In this document: positions 27,078 to 35,063 of the stretch, one piece after another
Position numbering within the stretch: the first letter of the stretch is position 1
Layout of the letters: each line of letters opens with the position of its first letter
Assembly: GCF_003053725.1 (NCBI RefSeq)
Contig: NZ_QAYC01000013.1
Location: 54,872-118,871, forward strand
Origin: Rhodovulum kholense
GTDB lineage: Bacteria; Pseudomonadota; Alphaproteobacteria; Rhodobacterales; Rhodobacteraceae
Direction of reading: 5' to 3'
Length of the DNA: 64,000 bases
Program-made: the position numbers and the translations under genes
The notes under the pieces: model-generated
What the model saw: only the letters and a program-made list of their open reading frames with translations
What the model was told of the DNA's origin: nothing
Database searches by the model: none

Positions 27078-27683
27078 TCAAATCCGCCGCGCCAGCTCTG
27101 CAGGCCAATGCAGCTTGATCGGTGCCGCCCATTTCAGTCGGACCCCATACATCACCGGCGTCTGGTCGTTGAAGCTGTGCAGGTCGAACAGCCCGGGCTC
27201 GCGGCCCTGGCGGACGACCTTCACCCAGCCCAAGCCCTCTTCGCACTCGCATACGCACCGCCTACCAACGGCCTCGCTGGGCACGCTTCCATCTGACCAG
27301 CGGGTGTAGAAAAGCAGATCCCCGGCGGAATAGACCGGCTCCATGCTGTCGCCTTCGATCTCGACGGCAACAATGTTGTGCGGCGACAGACCCGGCGGGC
27401 ATTCGACCTGCGGACCGCCGCCCTTCGCGTAGGCGTCGAAGACCGGCACCCGCGCACCCGCGCCGACCTTGCCAGCTATGGCGATGGTGGTCGCGTCTTC
27501 TTCGAAAAGCTGGCTCGGCAGGACGCGAAAGATGTTCGCGGCGCTTTCAATGTAGTCCGCGTTCATCCTCCGCTTGCCCTTTTCGAGCCCGTTATAGAGC
27601 GAGACCGAGATGCCCATCATCTCAGCCATCTGCTCTTGAGTGAGCCCGCGGGCATGCCGCAGTTCTTTCAGCCTGAACCTCAT
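27078..27683 (-). CDS. CI-type prophage repressor with S24 peptidase domain
   Basis: Maintains lysogeny. It has an Xre-type helix-turn-helix at the N-terminus (HARGLTQEQMAEMMGISVSL) and a LexA/CI-like C-terminal domain with the self-cleavage serine in EGDSMEP and a lysine in WVKVVRQ, so induction by RecA is plausible. I prefer the ATG at 27683 because a longer frame from 27746 would begin inside the operator region and place operator sequence within the coding region; neither start has a strong ribosome binding site. It diverges from the Cro-like gene. Confidence 0.85.
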   Translation of the reverse strand: MRFRLKELRHARGLTQEQMAEMMGISVSLYNGLEKGKRRMNADYIESAANIFRVLPSQLFEEDATTIAIAGKVGAGARVPVFDAYAKGGGPQVECPPGLSPHNIVAVEIEGDSMEPVYSAGDLLFYTRWSDGSVPSEAVGRRCVCECEEGLGWVKVVRQGREPGLFDLHSFNDQTPVMYGVRLKWAAPIKLHWPAELARRI

Positions 27684-27718
27684 CCCGAGCAGATTGCACT
27701 GCGGCACCGTAGAGGCCA

Positions 27719-27769
27719 GTGACACTATGTGAAAATTGGCTTCCATCCGTCTTTCACATAGTGTAAAAG
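27719..27769. promoter_or_regulatory. Repressor/Cro switch operators
   Basis: Two related sites in the divergent gap: GTGACACTATGTGAAAATT (27719-27737) and TTTCACATAGTGTAAAAG (27752-27769), which are inverted relative to each other and share the ACATAGTGT core with the two sites at the leftward promoter. TTGGCT (27736-27741) and TAGTGT (27759-27764), 17 bp apart, would form the rightward promoter for the Cro-like gene with its -10 inside the second operator. Confidence 0.7.
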
Positions 27770-27775
27770 TTTCGC

Positions 27776-28015
27776 ATGAACATCACAGCACTGATCGAAA
27801 AGTCCGGGCTCTCCCGCAAGCAGGTCTGCGAACGCTCCGGCGTTTCGCGCTCTATGCTGAGCCTGATCGAGTCCGGCAAGCGGCAAGTCAGCCCTGAGCG
27901 AGCGCAGAAGCTCGCTGCGGTCCTCGGGGTGACCGTCGAAGAACTGCGGCCCGACCTGGCCGCGCTGTTCTGTGGCTCCCATCCCGCCCCCACGCCGACC
28001 GGGGACGCCGCCTGA
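27776..28015 (+). CDS. Cro-like Xre-family regulator
   Basis: A 79-residue helix-turn-helix protein: ALIEKSGLSRKQVCERSGVS, then SMLSLIESGKRQVSPERAQK, is a clear Xre/Cro domain. It starts seven bases after the second operator with no obvious Shine-Dalgarno sequence, so the message may be nearly leaderless. Opposite to the CI-type gene, it should favour lytic growth. Confidence 0.82.
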   Translation: MNITALIEKSGLSRKQVCERSGVSRSMLSLIESGKRQVSPERAQKLAAVLGVTVEELRPDLAALFCGSHPAPTPTGDAA

Positions 28016-28136
28016 TGCCGCGCCCCCGGTCTCCCCTTCCCCTTCAAATGCACGATCAAAATGGCCTTTTTCCATGCGCCCAAGGTGAGCGCGGGGCAGG
28101 CGAACAGCAATCGAAATAGACCCGAGGTTTTTCGGT

Positions 28137-28604
28137 ATGGCTCGCAACAATCCCCACGACAGTATCCAGGATGCGGTCTACCGCGCCTACGAGGCGGCAG
28201 GCGGCCTGAAAGCGACTTCGGGCATCCTCAACCTTGCCATGTCCACATTGTCCTCGTTCAGCGAGCCGCCCGGCAGTGGGAAGCGCTCGGGCGGCCTCGG
28301 GATAAACTATGCCCATGCGCTTTCGGACGCTCGACCCGAGGCGGCGGCCGTCTTCGCGCGCCACTTCGCGGCGCTGGCTGGAGGCGTATTCCAGCTGATC
28401 CATACCGACCCGAAGATCACCAGCCTGCTTTCCCATTGCGGCATCGTCGCGAAGGAGTGTGGCGAGGCGCAGGCCGCGCTAATCCGGGCTGCCGAAAGTG
28501 CGAGCGCCAAGAACTACGAGACGGCCGAGAAGGAGTGCGAAGAGGCACGCAATGCCGTTGATGAAGTGATCGCCATCATCCGCAAGCAACGGGGGACCGC
28601 ATGA
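28137..28604 (+). CDS. Hypothetical early phage protein, possible regulator
   Basis: 155 residues. The N-terminal part (DAVYRAYEAAGGLKATSGIL, then NLAMSTLSSFSEP) resembles a helix-turn-helix in which a lambda CII/phage-regulatory-like protein would read DNA, and the C-terminal part is a charged helix that may be a coiled coil. Third position after the switch fits an early regulator. I cannot name the family with confidence. Confidence 0.65.
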   Translation: MARNNPHDSIQDAVYRAYEAAGGLKATSGILNLAMSTLSSFSEPPGSGKRSGGLGINYAHALSDARPEAAAVFARHFAALAGGVFQLIHTDPKITSLLSHCGIVAKECGEAQAALIRAAESASAKNYETAEKECEEARNAVDEVIAIIRKQRGTA

Positions 28605-28741
28605 CCCCCGCCCAAAGCATTCGGGGCCTTCGCCCCGTCTCCGCAGCCCGGCCGGACGCCGGGCACCTCCCTGACGACTGGCCGGGCGACCTCTCCTCCC
28701 CCTCGGGCTGCCCGGCCCTTTTCGGGAAGGTGGCGGCATGA
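28601..28741 (+). CDS. Small hypothetical phage protein (46 aa)
   Basis: An open frame that starts in an ATGA overlap with the previous gene and ends in an ATGA overlap with the methyltransferase, as typical of compact phage operons. Sequence is Pro/Ser-rich (MTPAQSIRGLRPVSAARPD). Support comes from the junctions only. Confidence 0.45.
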   Translation: MTPAQSIRGLRPVSAARPDAGHLPDDWPGDLSSPSGCPALFGKVAA

Positions 28742-29481
28742 GCATCGCGATCCACCATGGTAATTGCCTGGCGCTGCTAGATGACGTGCCGCCAGAAAGT
28801 GTTGACGCGATCATCACCGACCCGCCCTACGGGCAGACGAGCCTCGAATGGGACCGATGGGTTGATGGCTGGCCAGAGGTCATGGCCCGTGTCCTGAAAC
28901 CAACGGGGTCAATTTGGGTCTTCGGCACCCTGCGGATGTTCATGGACCGTCGAGACGAGTTCTCCGGCTGGAAGTTCGCGCAAGACATCGTGTGGGAAAA
29001 GCACAACGGCTCGAGCTTTCACTCAGACCGTTTCCGGCGCGTGCATGAGCAGGCGGCGCAGTTTTACCGAGGCGAGTGGGGCTCTGTCTGGAAGGGCAAG
29101 GTCGTCACGATGGATGCCGAGCGCCGGACGGTCACGCGAAAGAAGGGCCGTCCGGCCCACATGGGTATCATCGAAGGTGCGACATACACCAGTGAGGACG
29201 GCGGCCCGAGGATCATGCGCAGCGTGATCTATGCGCGGTCTCAGCATGGCCGCACGATCCACCCGACGCAGAAGCCCGAGGCCATCGTCGAGCCTCTCAT
29301 CCTGAATGCGTGCCCGCCTGGCGGGGTCGTGCTCGATCCATTTGCAGGATCGGGCACAACGGGGGCCGTCGCCGCCCGTCTTGGCCGAAGGGCGATTCTC
29401 ATTGAAGGTCGCAACGACTACGTCTCCGCGCTGCGCGCGCGATTTTCCGGTGACTTGCTCTTGGCCGGGGGCACGACATGA
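28738..29481 (+). CDS. DNA methyltransferase, N6-adenine/N4-cytosine type (beta class)
   Basis: A 247-residue methyltransferase with the catalytic motif TDPPYGQ near residue 28 ahead of the AdoMet motif DPFAGSGTTG near residue 202, the beta-class order. A variable segment between them (RKKGRPAHMGIIEGATYTSE) would hold target recognition. It stands without a restriction partner. ATGA overlaps link it to the genes on both sides. Confidence 0.9.
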   Translation: MSIAIHHGNCLALLDDVPPESVDAIITDPPYGQTSLEWDRWVDGWPEVMARVLKPTGSIWVFGTLRMFMDRRDEFSGWKFAQDIVWEKHNGSSFHSDRFRRVHEQAAQFYRGEWGSVWKGKVVTMDAERRTVTRKKGRPAHMGIIEGATYTSEDGGPRIMRSVIYARSQHGRTIHPTQKPEAIVEPLILNACPPGGVVLDPFAGSGTTGAVAARLGRRAILIEGRNDYVSALRARFSGDLLLAGGTT

Positions 29482-29762
29482 CCGCGCCCAGATCCGAATT
29501 CGTGCAGATGGGGCTGGCCATCACGGCGGCGGCGATGTCGGCACGGCAGGGGGCGCTTGGCCTGCGCGCCCAGCTGACCCTTGCGCGGGCCGCCCTCAAG
29601 ACCCCCGACGCAGATTTGCGCGCGGCGGTCAGTCGGTTTCTCGACGCCCACGACCGGAACCCGACCGAAGCAGGGGAAACCTTGCTGGCGGTGATCCACG
29701 GGCGCTGCGCCGACGTGCCGGTGCGCCATGCCTGGCAGGAACGGGCCGATCTCGATGGCTGA
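29478..29762 (+). CDS. Hypothetical phage protein (94 aa)
   Basis: Helical, alanine-rich product without a recognised motif. It overlaps the methyltransferase by four bases and the next gene by eight, placing it firmly in the early operon. Confidence 0.65.
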   Translation: MTAPRSEFVQMGLAITAAAMSARQGALGLRAQLTLARAALKTPDADLRAAVSRFLDAHDRNPTEAGETLLAVIHGRCADVPVRHAWQERADLDG

Positions 29763-30075
29763 GGCACCTCTGACCCGGGCCGATCAGGTGCTGATCGCCG
29801 CCGCCGCGGCGCTGGCCGTGCCGCCGGTGATGGACAGCGATGTGACCGCGCGGCGGATGGCGATGGCGCTCGACGTGATCCCGCATATCGACCTCAACGG
29901 CCCGACCTACGGCCTCGCCTTCGAGATCGAGGCGATGGACCGCGCCCGCCGGACCGAGGATGGCTCGGCCTTTTCCGACAGCCATTGGCGACTGCGCATG
30001 GCCGTGGCCCGCTTCTTCGAGACCCGCGCGGCGCATGCCCATGAGCGCTGGCGCCACGAGACCGGCCGAGGCTAG
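29755..30075 (+). CDS. Hypothetical phage protein (106 aa)
   Basis: Starts MAEAPLTRADQVLIAAAAAL. I took the ATG at 29755, which overlaps the previous stop; an earlier in-frame ATG at 29728 is possible. Mostly helical, no family recognised. It ends five bases before the primase gene. Confidence 0.65.
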   Translation: MAEAPLTRADQVLIAAAAALAVPPVMDSDVTARRMAMALDVIPHIDLNGPTYGLAFEIEAMDRARRTEDGSAFSDSHWRLRMAVARFFETRAAHAHERWRHETGRG

Positions 30076-30079
30076 CGGA

Positions 30080-31210
30080 ATGACCCCGCGCGAAGACCCC
30101 CGACTGGCCGAGGCGCGCGCGCTGCCCATCGGCGAAGTGGCCGAGCGGCTCGGCATCGCCGGGTTGAAGCCGCCGCAGGCTATCGAGCGCGTCGGCCCCT
30201 GCCCCGTTTGCGGCGGCCGCGACCGCTTCGGGATCAACACCGCCCGCAACGTCTATAACTGCCGCCATTGCGGCGGCGGCGATGCCATCGCGCTGGTCGA
30301 GCTGGTCAAGGGCTGCGATTTCCGCGCCGCGCTCGACTGGCTGATGGGCGCGCGCGAGGTCGAGATCGACCCGGCCGAGCTGGCCCGGCGCAAGGCCGCC
30401 CGAGAGAAAGACGCCCGCGAGCGGAGCAAGCAGGCCGAGGCCGCCCGCCGGAACGCCATCGCCCAGGCCCGCGCCATCTGGCAGGCCTGCCGCCCGGCCG
30501 AGGACAGCCCGGTGCGCGACTATCTCGCCCGGCGCGGCATCACCAAGGCGCTGTTGCCCGCGCTGCCCGACTGTCTGCGGTTCCACCCCGATCTGCCCTA
30601 CATGGTGCCCGCCGCGGGCAACCGGGGCAGCTGGCGCGAGATCCATCGCGGCCCGGCCATGGTCGCCCTGGTGCAGGCGCCGGGCGGCCGGGGCAGCGGC
30701 ATTCACCGCACCTGGCTCGATCTCGGCCAGCCCAAGGGCAAGGCGGTGATCACCCATGACGGCGAGACCCTCGCCGCCAAGAAGACGCTGGGCTCGGTCA
30801 AGGGCGGCGCGATCCGGCTGGCGCGCTCGCAAGGTACCCGGGCGATGGTGGTCGGCGAAGGGATCGAGACCACGCTGACCGCGCTGGTCGCGGGCGGGCT
30901 GCCGGGGGCCGCCTATTGGGCCGGGATCTCGCTTGGCAACATGGCGGGCCGCCGGATCACCCGCGGCAAGGGCATGCGCTATGCCGGCATGCCCGATCTC
31001 GACGATCTTCAGGCCTGGCTGCCGCCCGCGGGCGTCGAGCATCTGGTCTTCATCCAGGACGGCGATTCCGACCCGCGCAGCACCCGCGCGCAGCTCCTTT
31101 CGGGGCTGCGCCGGGCGCGCGCCCGGGTGCCGTCCGTCCAGCGGATCTCCATCGTCCATGCGGGCGAGGGCCGCGATCTGAACGACGTGCTGATGGGGGA
31201 CGACACATGA
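30080..31210 (+). CDS. Phage DNA primase with CHC2-like zinc finger and toprim domain
   Basis: Likely makes primers for phage replication. The N-terminus carries a zinc finger CPVCGGRDRFGIN with CRHCGGGDAIALVE near residues 40-75, followed by a charged linker and a toprim-like domain (AMVVGEGIETTLTAL; later VFIQDGDSDPRSTRAQL; GEGRDLNDVL). The total of 376 residues fits the phage zinc-finger/toprim primases. It overlaps the helicase gene by four bases. Confidence 0.88.
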   Translation: MTPREDPRLAEARALPIGEVAERLGIAGLKPPQAIERVGPCPVCGGRDRFGINTARNVYNCRHCGGGDAIALVELVKGCDFRAALDWLMGAREVEIDPAELARRKAAREKDARERSKQAEAARRNAIAQARAIWQACRPAEDSPVRDYLARRGITKALLPALPDCLRFHPDLPYMVPAAGNRGSWREIHRGPAMVALVQAPGGRGSGIHRTWLDLGQPKGKAVITHDGETLAAKKTLGSVKGGAIRLARSQGTRAMVVGEGIETTLTALVAGGLPGAAYWAGISLGNMAGRRITRGKGMRYAGMPDLDDLQAWLPPAGVEHLVFIQDGDSDPRSTRAQLLSGLRRARARVPSVQRISIVHAGEGRDLNDVLMGDDT

Positions 31211-33018
31211 CAGACGATCCGCTCGACCGGGTCCGCGGCGCCTTCGCCGCGGCCGACGATGTCGACATGGGCGACATGCCCGAGCCGGACGCCCCCGAGG
31301 CCCCCGAGACCGAGGACCGGGGCGGCGCGGAACCCCCGCACCCCCCTGAGGGTGGCACTCCCGACGATCCTCTCGGGCCGGTCCGGGCTGCGGCCGAACA
31401 GCCGCTGAACGACTATGGCAACGGCCAGCGCTTCTGCATCCATTTCGGCGAGGATCTGACCTTCGTGCCCCGGGTCGGCTGGTTCGTCTGGACCGGCACC
31501 CATTGGGAAAAGGACCCCGACGAGCTGGCCGTGCGGCGCAAGGCCCAGCGGATCTGGGCGCTGATCGAGCAGGAGGTCGAGTTCCTGGAACCGACCAAGG
31601 CCGAAAAGAAGGTGATCGCCGAGGAGCGCCGCCTGCGCGAGCGCGCGAATGCCCTGGAGAACCTCCCCGAGGCCGAGCGCGCCGAGGATCACGACGACGA
31701 ACTCGGCACCATCCGCGCCCGACTGAAATCCATCGAGGCGATCCTGAAGGACCGCAAATCGCTGATCGGCCGCCGCCTGACCCATGCCAAGAACGCCGGG
31801 AACAGCGGCCCCATCGGCAACATGATCGACCAGGCCCAGCCCGCGCTCGCCCGCGCCTATGAGGATCTCGACGCCGATCCGCTGACCATCAACACCCTCT
31901 CGGGCACGCTCCGTTTCTCGGCCATCGGGGCCGAGGGCATGTCGCCCGTGGCCGAGATGCGCGTCCAGTCCGACCACCTGCGCGAGGACCTGCTGTCGAA
32001 GATCATGCCGGTCGCCTATGACCGCGCCGCGAAAGCCCCCCGCTGGGACGCCTTCCTCGAGGAGATCCTGCCCGACGCCACCGTGCGCGAGTTCGTCCAG
32101 CGCTGGATGGGCCTCTCGATGACCGGGATCAAGATGCAGCGGCTCGCCTTCTTCTATGGCGGCGGCGCCAACGGCAAATCGGTGCTGGTCGACACCATCG
32201 CCCGGGTGCTGGGCCCCTATGCCGCCACCGCCCGGATCGAGTCGCTGACCGGCACCAACCGGCGCGGCGGGGGCGATGCCACGCCCGACCTGATCCCGCT
32301 GATGGGCGCGCGCTTCGTGCGCACCTCGGAACCCGACGAGGGCCAGCGCCTGCAGGAAGGCCTGATCAAGGAACTGACCGGCGGCGAGCCCCTGATGATC
32401 CGGGCGCTGCACAGCGATTTCCTGGAATTCTCGCCGTATTTCAAGCTGACCATGAGCGGCAACCACAAGCCCGAGATCCGCGGCACCGACGACGGGATCT
32501 GGCGCCGGGTGCTGCTGGTGCCGTTCGACGTGCAGATCCCCGAGGACCGCCGCGACCCGGACCTGGCCAACAAGCTCTGGGAGGAGGCGCCGGGCATCCT
32601 GAACTGGCTGATCGGCGGGCTGACCGATTTCCTCGAAGGCGGCCTCCGCCCGCCCGACCGGGTGCTGGAGGCCACGGCCGAATACCGCGAGGAAAGCGAC
32701 CCGGTGGGCGCCTTCCTCACCGACTGCGCCATCGTCACCGGCGCCGAGGATGATTTCATCCATTCCCGCGACCTGATCGAGGCCTTCAACTTCTGGCTGG
32801 AGGATCGCGGCGAGACCCGATGGGGCGGGCGGACGGTCTCGAACCGGCTCAAGCAGAAGGCCAGCCGCTGGCGCCATCCCCAGACCGGCAAGAGCTTCAT
32901 CCCCGGCAAGCGCGGGGCAACGGGCTATCGCGGCATTCGCCTCACCGACGAGTTCAGGGCGCGGATGGCCGAACGCCTCTCGAATGGCGCAGGCGCCCCC
33001 GTCGACGAGCCGTTCTGA
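31207..33018 (+). CDS. P4-family phage replication helicase (D5-like)
   Basis: 603 residues. An acidic, proline-rich N-terminal tail leads to a D5-type domain and then an SF3 helicase with Walker A GGGANGKS near residue 320, RTSEPDEGQRLQEGLIKELTGGEP and the sensor MSGNHKPEIRGTDDGIWRR. A winged-helix end (VSNRLKQKASRW) is typical. Together with the preceding toprim primase it forms the replication module. Confidence 0.9.
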   Translation: MTDDPLDRVRGAFAAADDVDMGDMPEPDAPEAPETEDRGGAEPPHPPEGGTPDDPLGPVRAAAEQPLNDYGNGQRFCIHFGEDLTFVPRVGWFVWTGTHWEKDPDELAVRRKAQRIWALIEQEVEFLEPTKAEKKVIAEERRLRERANALENLPEAERAEDHDDELGTIRARLKSIEAILKDRKSLIGRRLTHAKNAGNSGPIGNMIDQAQPALARAYEDLDADPLTINTLSGTLRFSAIGAEGMSPVAEMRVQSDHLREDLLSKIMPVAYDRAAKAPRWDAFLEEILPDATVREFVQRWMGLSMTGIKMQRLAFFYGGGANGKSVLVDTIARVLGPYAATARIESLTGTNRRGGGDATPDLIPLMGARFVRTSEPDEGQRLQEGLIKELTGGEPLMIRALHSDFLEFSPYFKLTMSGNHKPEIRGTDDGIWRRVLLVPFDVQIPEDRRDPDLANKLWEEAPGILNWLIGGLTDFLEGGLRPPDRVLEATAEYREESDPVGAFLTDCAIVTGAEDDFIHSRDLIEAFNFWLEDRGETRWGGRTVSNRLKQKASRWRHPQTGKSFIPGKRGATGYRGIRLTDEFRARMAERLSNGAGAPVDEPF

Positions 33019-33293
33019 TGGACCGGTCCGCCCTCCTGCAAGCCGCTCGCCAGGCCGTCGTCGTGGATCGGGCCGCGACCCACGGCCGCCTCACGGACAC
33101 GTTCGGCGCCATCGCACGGCTCTGGTCGGCGCGGCTGGGGGTGGAGATCACGCCCGATCAGGTGGCGATCCTGCTGATCGACCTGAAGACGGCACGCGCC
33201 TGGACCAATCCGGGCCATGCCGACAGCTGGATCGACATGGCGGGCTATGCCGCCTGCGGCGGGGAACTGGCCGGAGGCGGCGCCGATGGCTGA
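33018..33293 (+). CDS. DUF6378-like phage protein
   Basis: 91 residues, MDRSALLQAARQAVVVDRAA then THGRLTDTFGAIARLWSARL, resembling the DUF6378 family common in phage replication regions (conserved THG, DLKTAR and the aspartate-containing DSWIDMAGYAA). Function unknown. Its start overlaps the helicase stop by one base. Confidence 0.75.
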   Translation: MDRSALLQAARQAVVVDRAATHGRLTDTFGAIARLWSARLGVEITPDQVAILLIDLKTARAWTNPGHADSWIDMAGYAACGGELAGGGADG

Positions 33294-33510
33294 CCCCCGC
33301 ACCCCCTTGTCCATGCCTTCGGGTCGGCAGGCCCCGCGCGCCCCGCGCAAATCAGGGCCCGAAGGGCCGGAAACCAGCGCGGAGGGTCCGAGTTTGGGCG
33401 CCATGAGGGGTGCGGGGGATGGCGCCTTATCAACGGCTTACGCGGCAAATCGGGGCTTGAAGGGCCTGAGGGGCCGGAAAATGCGGGGTTCGCGCGTGCG
33501 CGCGAGATAG
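33286..33510 (+). CDS. Small basic protein read through palindromic repeats (doubtful)
   Basis: A 74-residue frame beginning eight bases inside the DUF6378 gene, with GGAGG ten bases upstream. Its sequence repeats SGPEGPE and GLKGLRGRK because it crosses two copies of a GC-rich palindromic element. It could be a real gene that absorbed repeats or a chance frame. Confidence 0.35.
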   Translation: MADPRTPLSMPSGRQAPRAPRKSGPEGPETSAEGPSLGAMRGAGDGALSTAYAANRGLKGLRGRKMRGSRVRAR

Positions 33511-33693
33511 AGGGCAGCGACATGAGAGAATCCATTCTTGCGCGTACCTTTGATTTTCAAGCCCCTCGGGCCCTTCAAGCCCTGAGAGAAGAAAATAGGC
33601 TATCGAAGTCAGAGGGTTATGAGACGGAAGGCAGCGAAGGAGCCGCCGTAGTCTCGGGCCCTGATGGGGCGGTGTCAGGCCCTTCGGGCCCTG
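33353..33693. repeat. Nested pair of GC-rich inverted repeats
   Basis: Outer arms of 16 bp, CAGGGCCCGAAGGGCC at 33353-33368 and its exact complement at 33678-33693, enclose inner arms of 22 bp at 33453-33474 and 33561-33582 that match with one mismatch (core GGGCTTGAAGGGCC). The four units share a GAAGGGCC core, so they are one repeat family arranged symmetrically about 33520. The interval 33511-33764 otherwise has no confident gene. Confidence 0.75.
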
Positions 33694-33764
33694 CCCTCGA
33701 AATCCAAGAAACAGGATATTGCGCCATGTTCGGCGCGGAACACAAAATGCAGGAGGCGACAGAG

Positions 33765-34355
33765 ATGAGGCACTATCGGATCGGGCAGACGGTCCCGCAC
33801 AATGGCGGGCAGATCGTGGCGGCCCCGCTCGGCACGGTGGCATGGTATATCCTCGTGACCGCGCCCCAGCAGGAGTTCGCCGTGTCGGCCTGGCTCACCC
33901 GGTCGGGCGCTGTCGAATGCTGGTTGCCGACCGAGGAGGCCTGGCGCCGGGTGCGCGGGCCGCGACGCAAGCTGTCCTATCTTCGCCGCCTCGCGCCGGG
34001 CTATGTGTTCCTCGCCGTCGACCGCGCGCCGCTCTGGCACGTCATCCGCGACGGGTCTCTGGGCCGCATCCGCGGCGTGGTCTGCCAGGACGGCGAGCCG
34101 CTGGAGGTTCCCGAGGCCGCGCTAGCGCGCATGCGGCGCGTGCCCGCCCGCATCGCCGAAATTCGCGAGCGCGCCCGCCAGGAGAGGATCATCCGTCCCG
34201 GCGACCGTGCGGAGATCGCGACCGGCCCGCTCGCCGGTTGGACGGTGGATGTGGCGAGACTGGATCGCGGGATCGCGCATTTCGTGCTGCCGCTCTTGGG
34301 CGGGCGCGAGGCCAGCGCGCCGGTGGAAGCGCTGGTCAAGCAGGCGGTTGCGTGA
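33765..34355 (+). CDS. Phage NusG-like transcription factor (candidate late antiterminator)
   Basis: 196 residues with the NusG N-terminal fold (WYILVTAPQQEFAVSAWLTR, then LPTEEAWRR, LSYLRRLAPGYVFLAVD) and a C-terminal KOW-like part (IIRPGDRAEIATGPLAGWTV). NusG-family paralogues bind RNA polymerase and modulate termination. I start at 33765 (MRHYRIGQ), which follows AGGAGG; a longer frame would start in the repeat region. It is the last gene before the late promoter/leader, suggesting a Q-like job. Confidence 0.82.
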   Translation: MRHYRIGQTVPHNGGQIVAAPLGTVAWYILVTAPQQEFAVSAWLTRSGAVECWLPTEEAWRRVRGPRRKLSYLRRLAPGYVFLAVDRAPLWHVIRDGSLGRIRGVVCQDGEPLEVPEAALARMRRVPARIAEIRERARQERIIRPGDRAEIATGPLAGWTVDVARLDRGIAHFVLPLLGGREASAPVEALVKQAVA

Positions 34356-34507
34356 GGCGGGACCATGTGTTATCTGCGTTGGTTAATCCTCGTGAGTAGC
34401 CCGGAGGGGTCGATAAGCGTGGGAGATGGCCTCGCCGCCAGCCAATAGGCCCCCGGCGAGCGCAACGGCGAAGCTATGGCGCCTAGGCACGATGCCCGGG
34501 CGCTTTT
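34348..34507 (+). ncRNA. Candidate late promoter, structured leader and terminator
   Basis: TTGCGT (34348-34353) and TATCTG (34371-34376) with 17-bp spacing could form a promoter at the end of the NusG-like gene. The following transcript would fold a 7-bp CTCGCCG/CGGCGAG hairpin (about 34430-34460) and then a 10-bp terminator stem with one mismatch (34479-34503) followed by TTTT and an AT-rich stretch. No gene is present until 34617. This resembles a pR'-tR' leader where an antiterminator acts. Confidence 0.5.
34479..34507 (+). terminator. Intrinsic terminator ahead of the late genes
   Basis: Arms GCGCCTAGGC and GCCCGGGCGC around the loop ACGAT, one mismatch, followed by TTTT. It lies upstream of the late operon, so late expression must either read through it or start after it. 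Confidence 0.65.
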
Positions 34508-34616
34508 CATTTGCTGAAACATCCTTCCTTCGATCAGCCCGCGAAGATTGCCTGCCGCTTTTCGGCGACGCGCCGTGCCCTGCCCGCGCTTGACACATCG
34601 AAAATGGAACCGACCG

Positions 34617-34868
34617 ATGATTGGTGCCGCCATCTTCTCGGCCATCTGTGGGATATCTTTGCTGATCGTCTGTTCTTGGCTGGCCATGTCGCGCGCCCAT
34701 CGCAAGCGCGTCGCCGAAATGGACCATGAATGGGCCAATGGTGGCTGCGGCTGCGGCGGTTTCGCGGGCGACCTGCGCGCGACCATAGTCGTCACGCCGC
34801 CCTTGAGTGTCGCGCAGCAGCGCGATCTTTTGGCCGCCATCGCGGACCTGCACCATAGAAACAAGTGA
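34617..34868 (+). CDS. Small membrane protein (83 aa)
   Basis: One N-terminal hydrophobic helix (MIGAAIFSAICGISLLIVCS) followed by a soluble part with a GGCGCGG cluster. Start at 34617 chosen so that the helix begins the protein. First gene after the leader/terminator. Function unknown. Confidence 0.6.
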   Translation: MIGAAIFSAICGISLLIVCSWLAMSRAHRKRVAEMDHEWANGGCGCGGFAGDLRATIVVTPPLSVAQQRDLLAAIADLHHRNK

Positions 34869-34880
34869 CAGGACTCACGC

Positions 34881-35063
34881 ATGACTTCCAGCACATGCGA
34901 ATGCGGCGGCCCGATGGTTCTGGTGAGGCGCCATATTTTCAGCCGCCAATGGCGCGAGGAGTGCGCCTGTGGCCGCTGCGGCCCATGGCGGATCATCGTA
35001 AAGCCGCATGTGCCTGGCGGCAGACGGCAGCCTGAGCGGCGCAGGCCGGGAGGGGCGGCATGA
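34881..35063 (+). CDS. Small cysteine-rich protein, possible zinc ribbon (60 aa)
   Basis: Cysteine pairs CEC and CACGRC are placed about 20 residues apart, as in a zinc ribbon, in a protein with a basic tail. It overlaps the next gene by four bases. No family recognised. Confidence 0.6.
   Translation: MTSSTCECGGPMVLVRRHIFSRQWREECACGRCGPWRIIVKPHVPGGRRQPERRRPGGAA

Noticed and set aside
27684..27746. Longer CI-type repressor starting at 27746
   Set aside because: It would read through one operator site and starts right at the other; the shorter start begins with the helix-turn-helix domain as in relatives. Not fully excluded.
28061..28561. Plus-strand frame of 166 residues overlapping the early regulator-like gene
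   Set aside because: It is out of frame with 28137-28604, which has ATGA coupling to the next gene and a more natural composition.
33353..33693. CRISPR array
   Set aside because: Only four units, in opposite orientations, with unequal spacing; no direct repeats with spacers and no cas genes anywhere in the window.
33522..33764. N-terminal extension of the NusG-like protein from 33522
   Set aside because: The extension is encoded by the palindromic repeats and has no NusG similarity, while an AGGAGG precedes the start at 33765.
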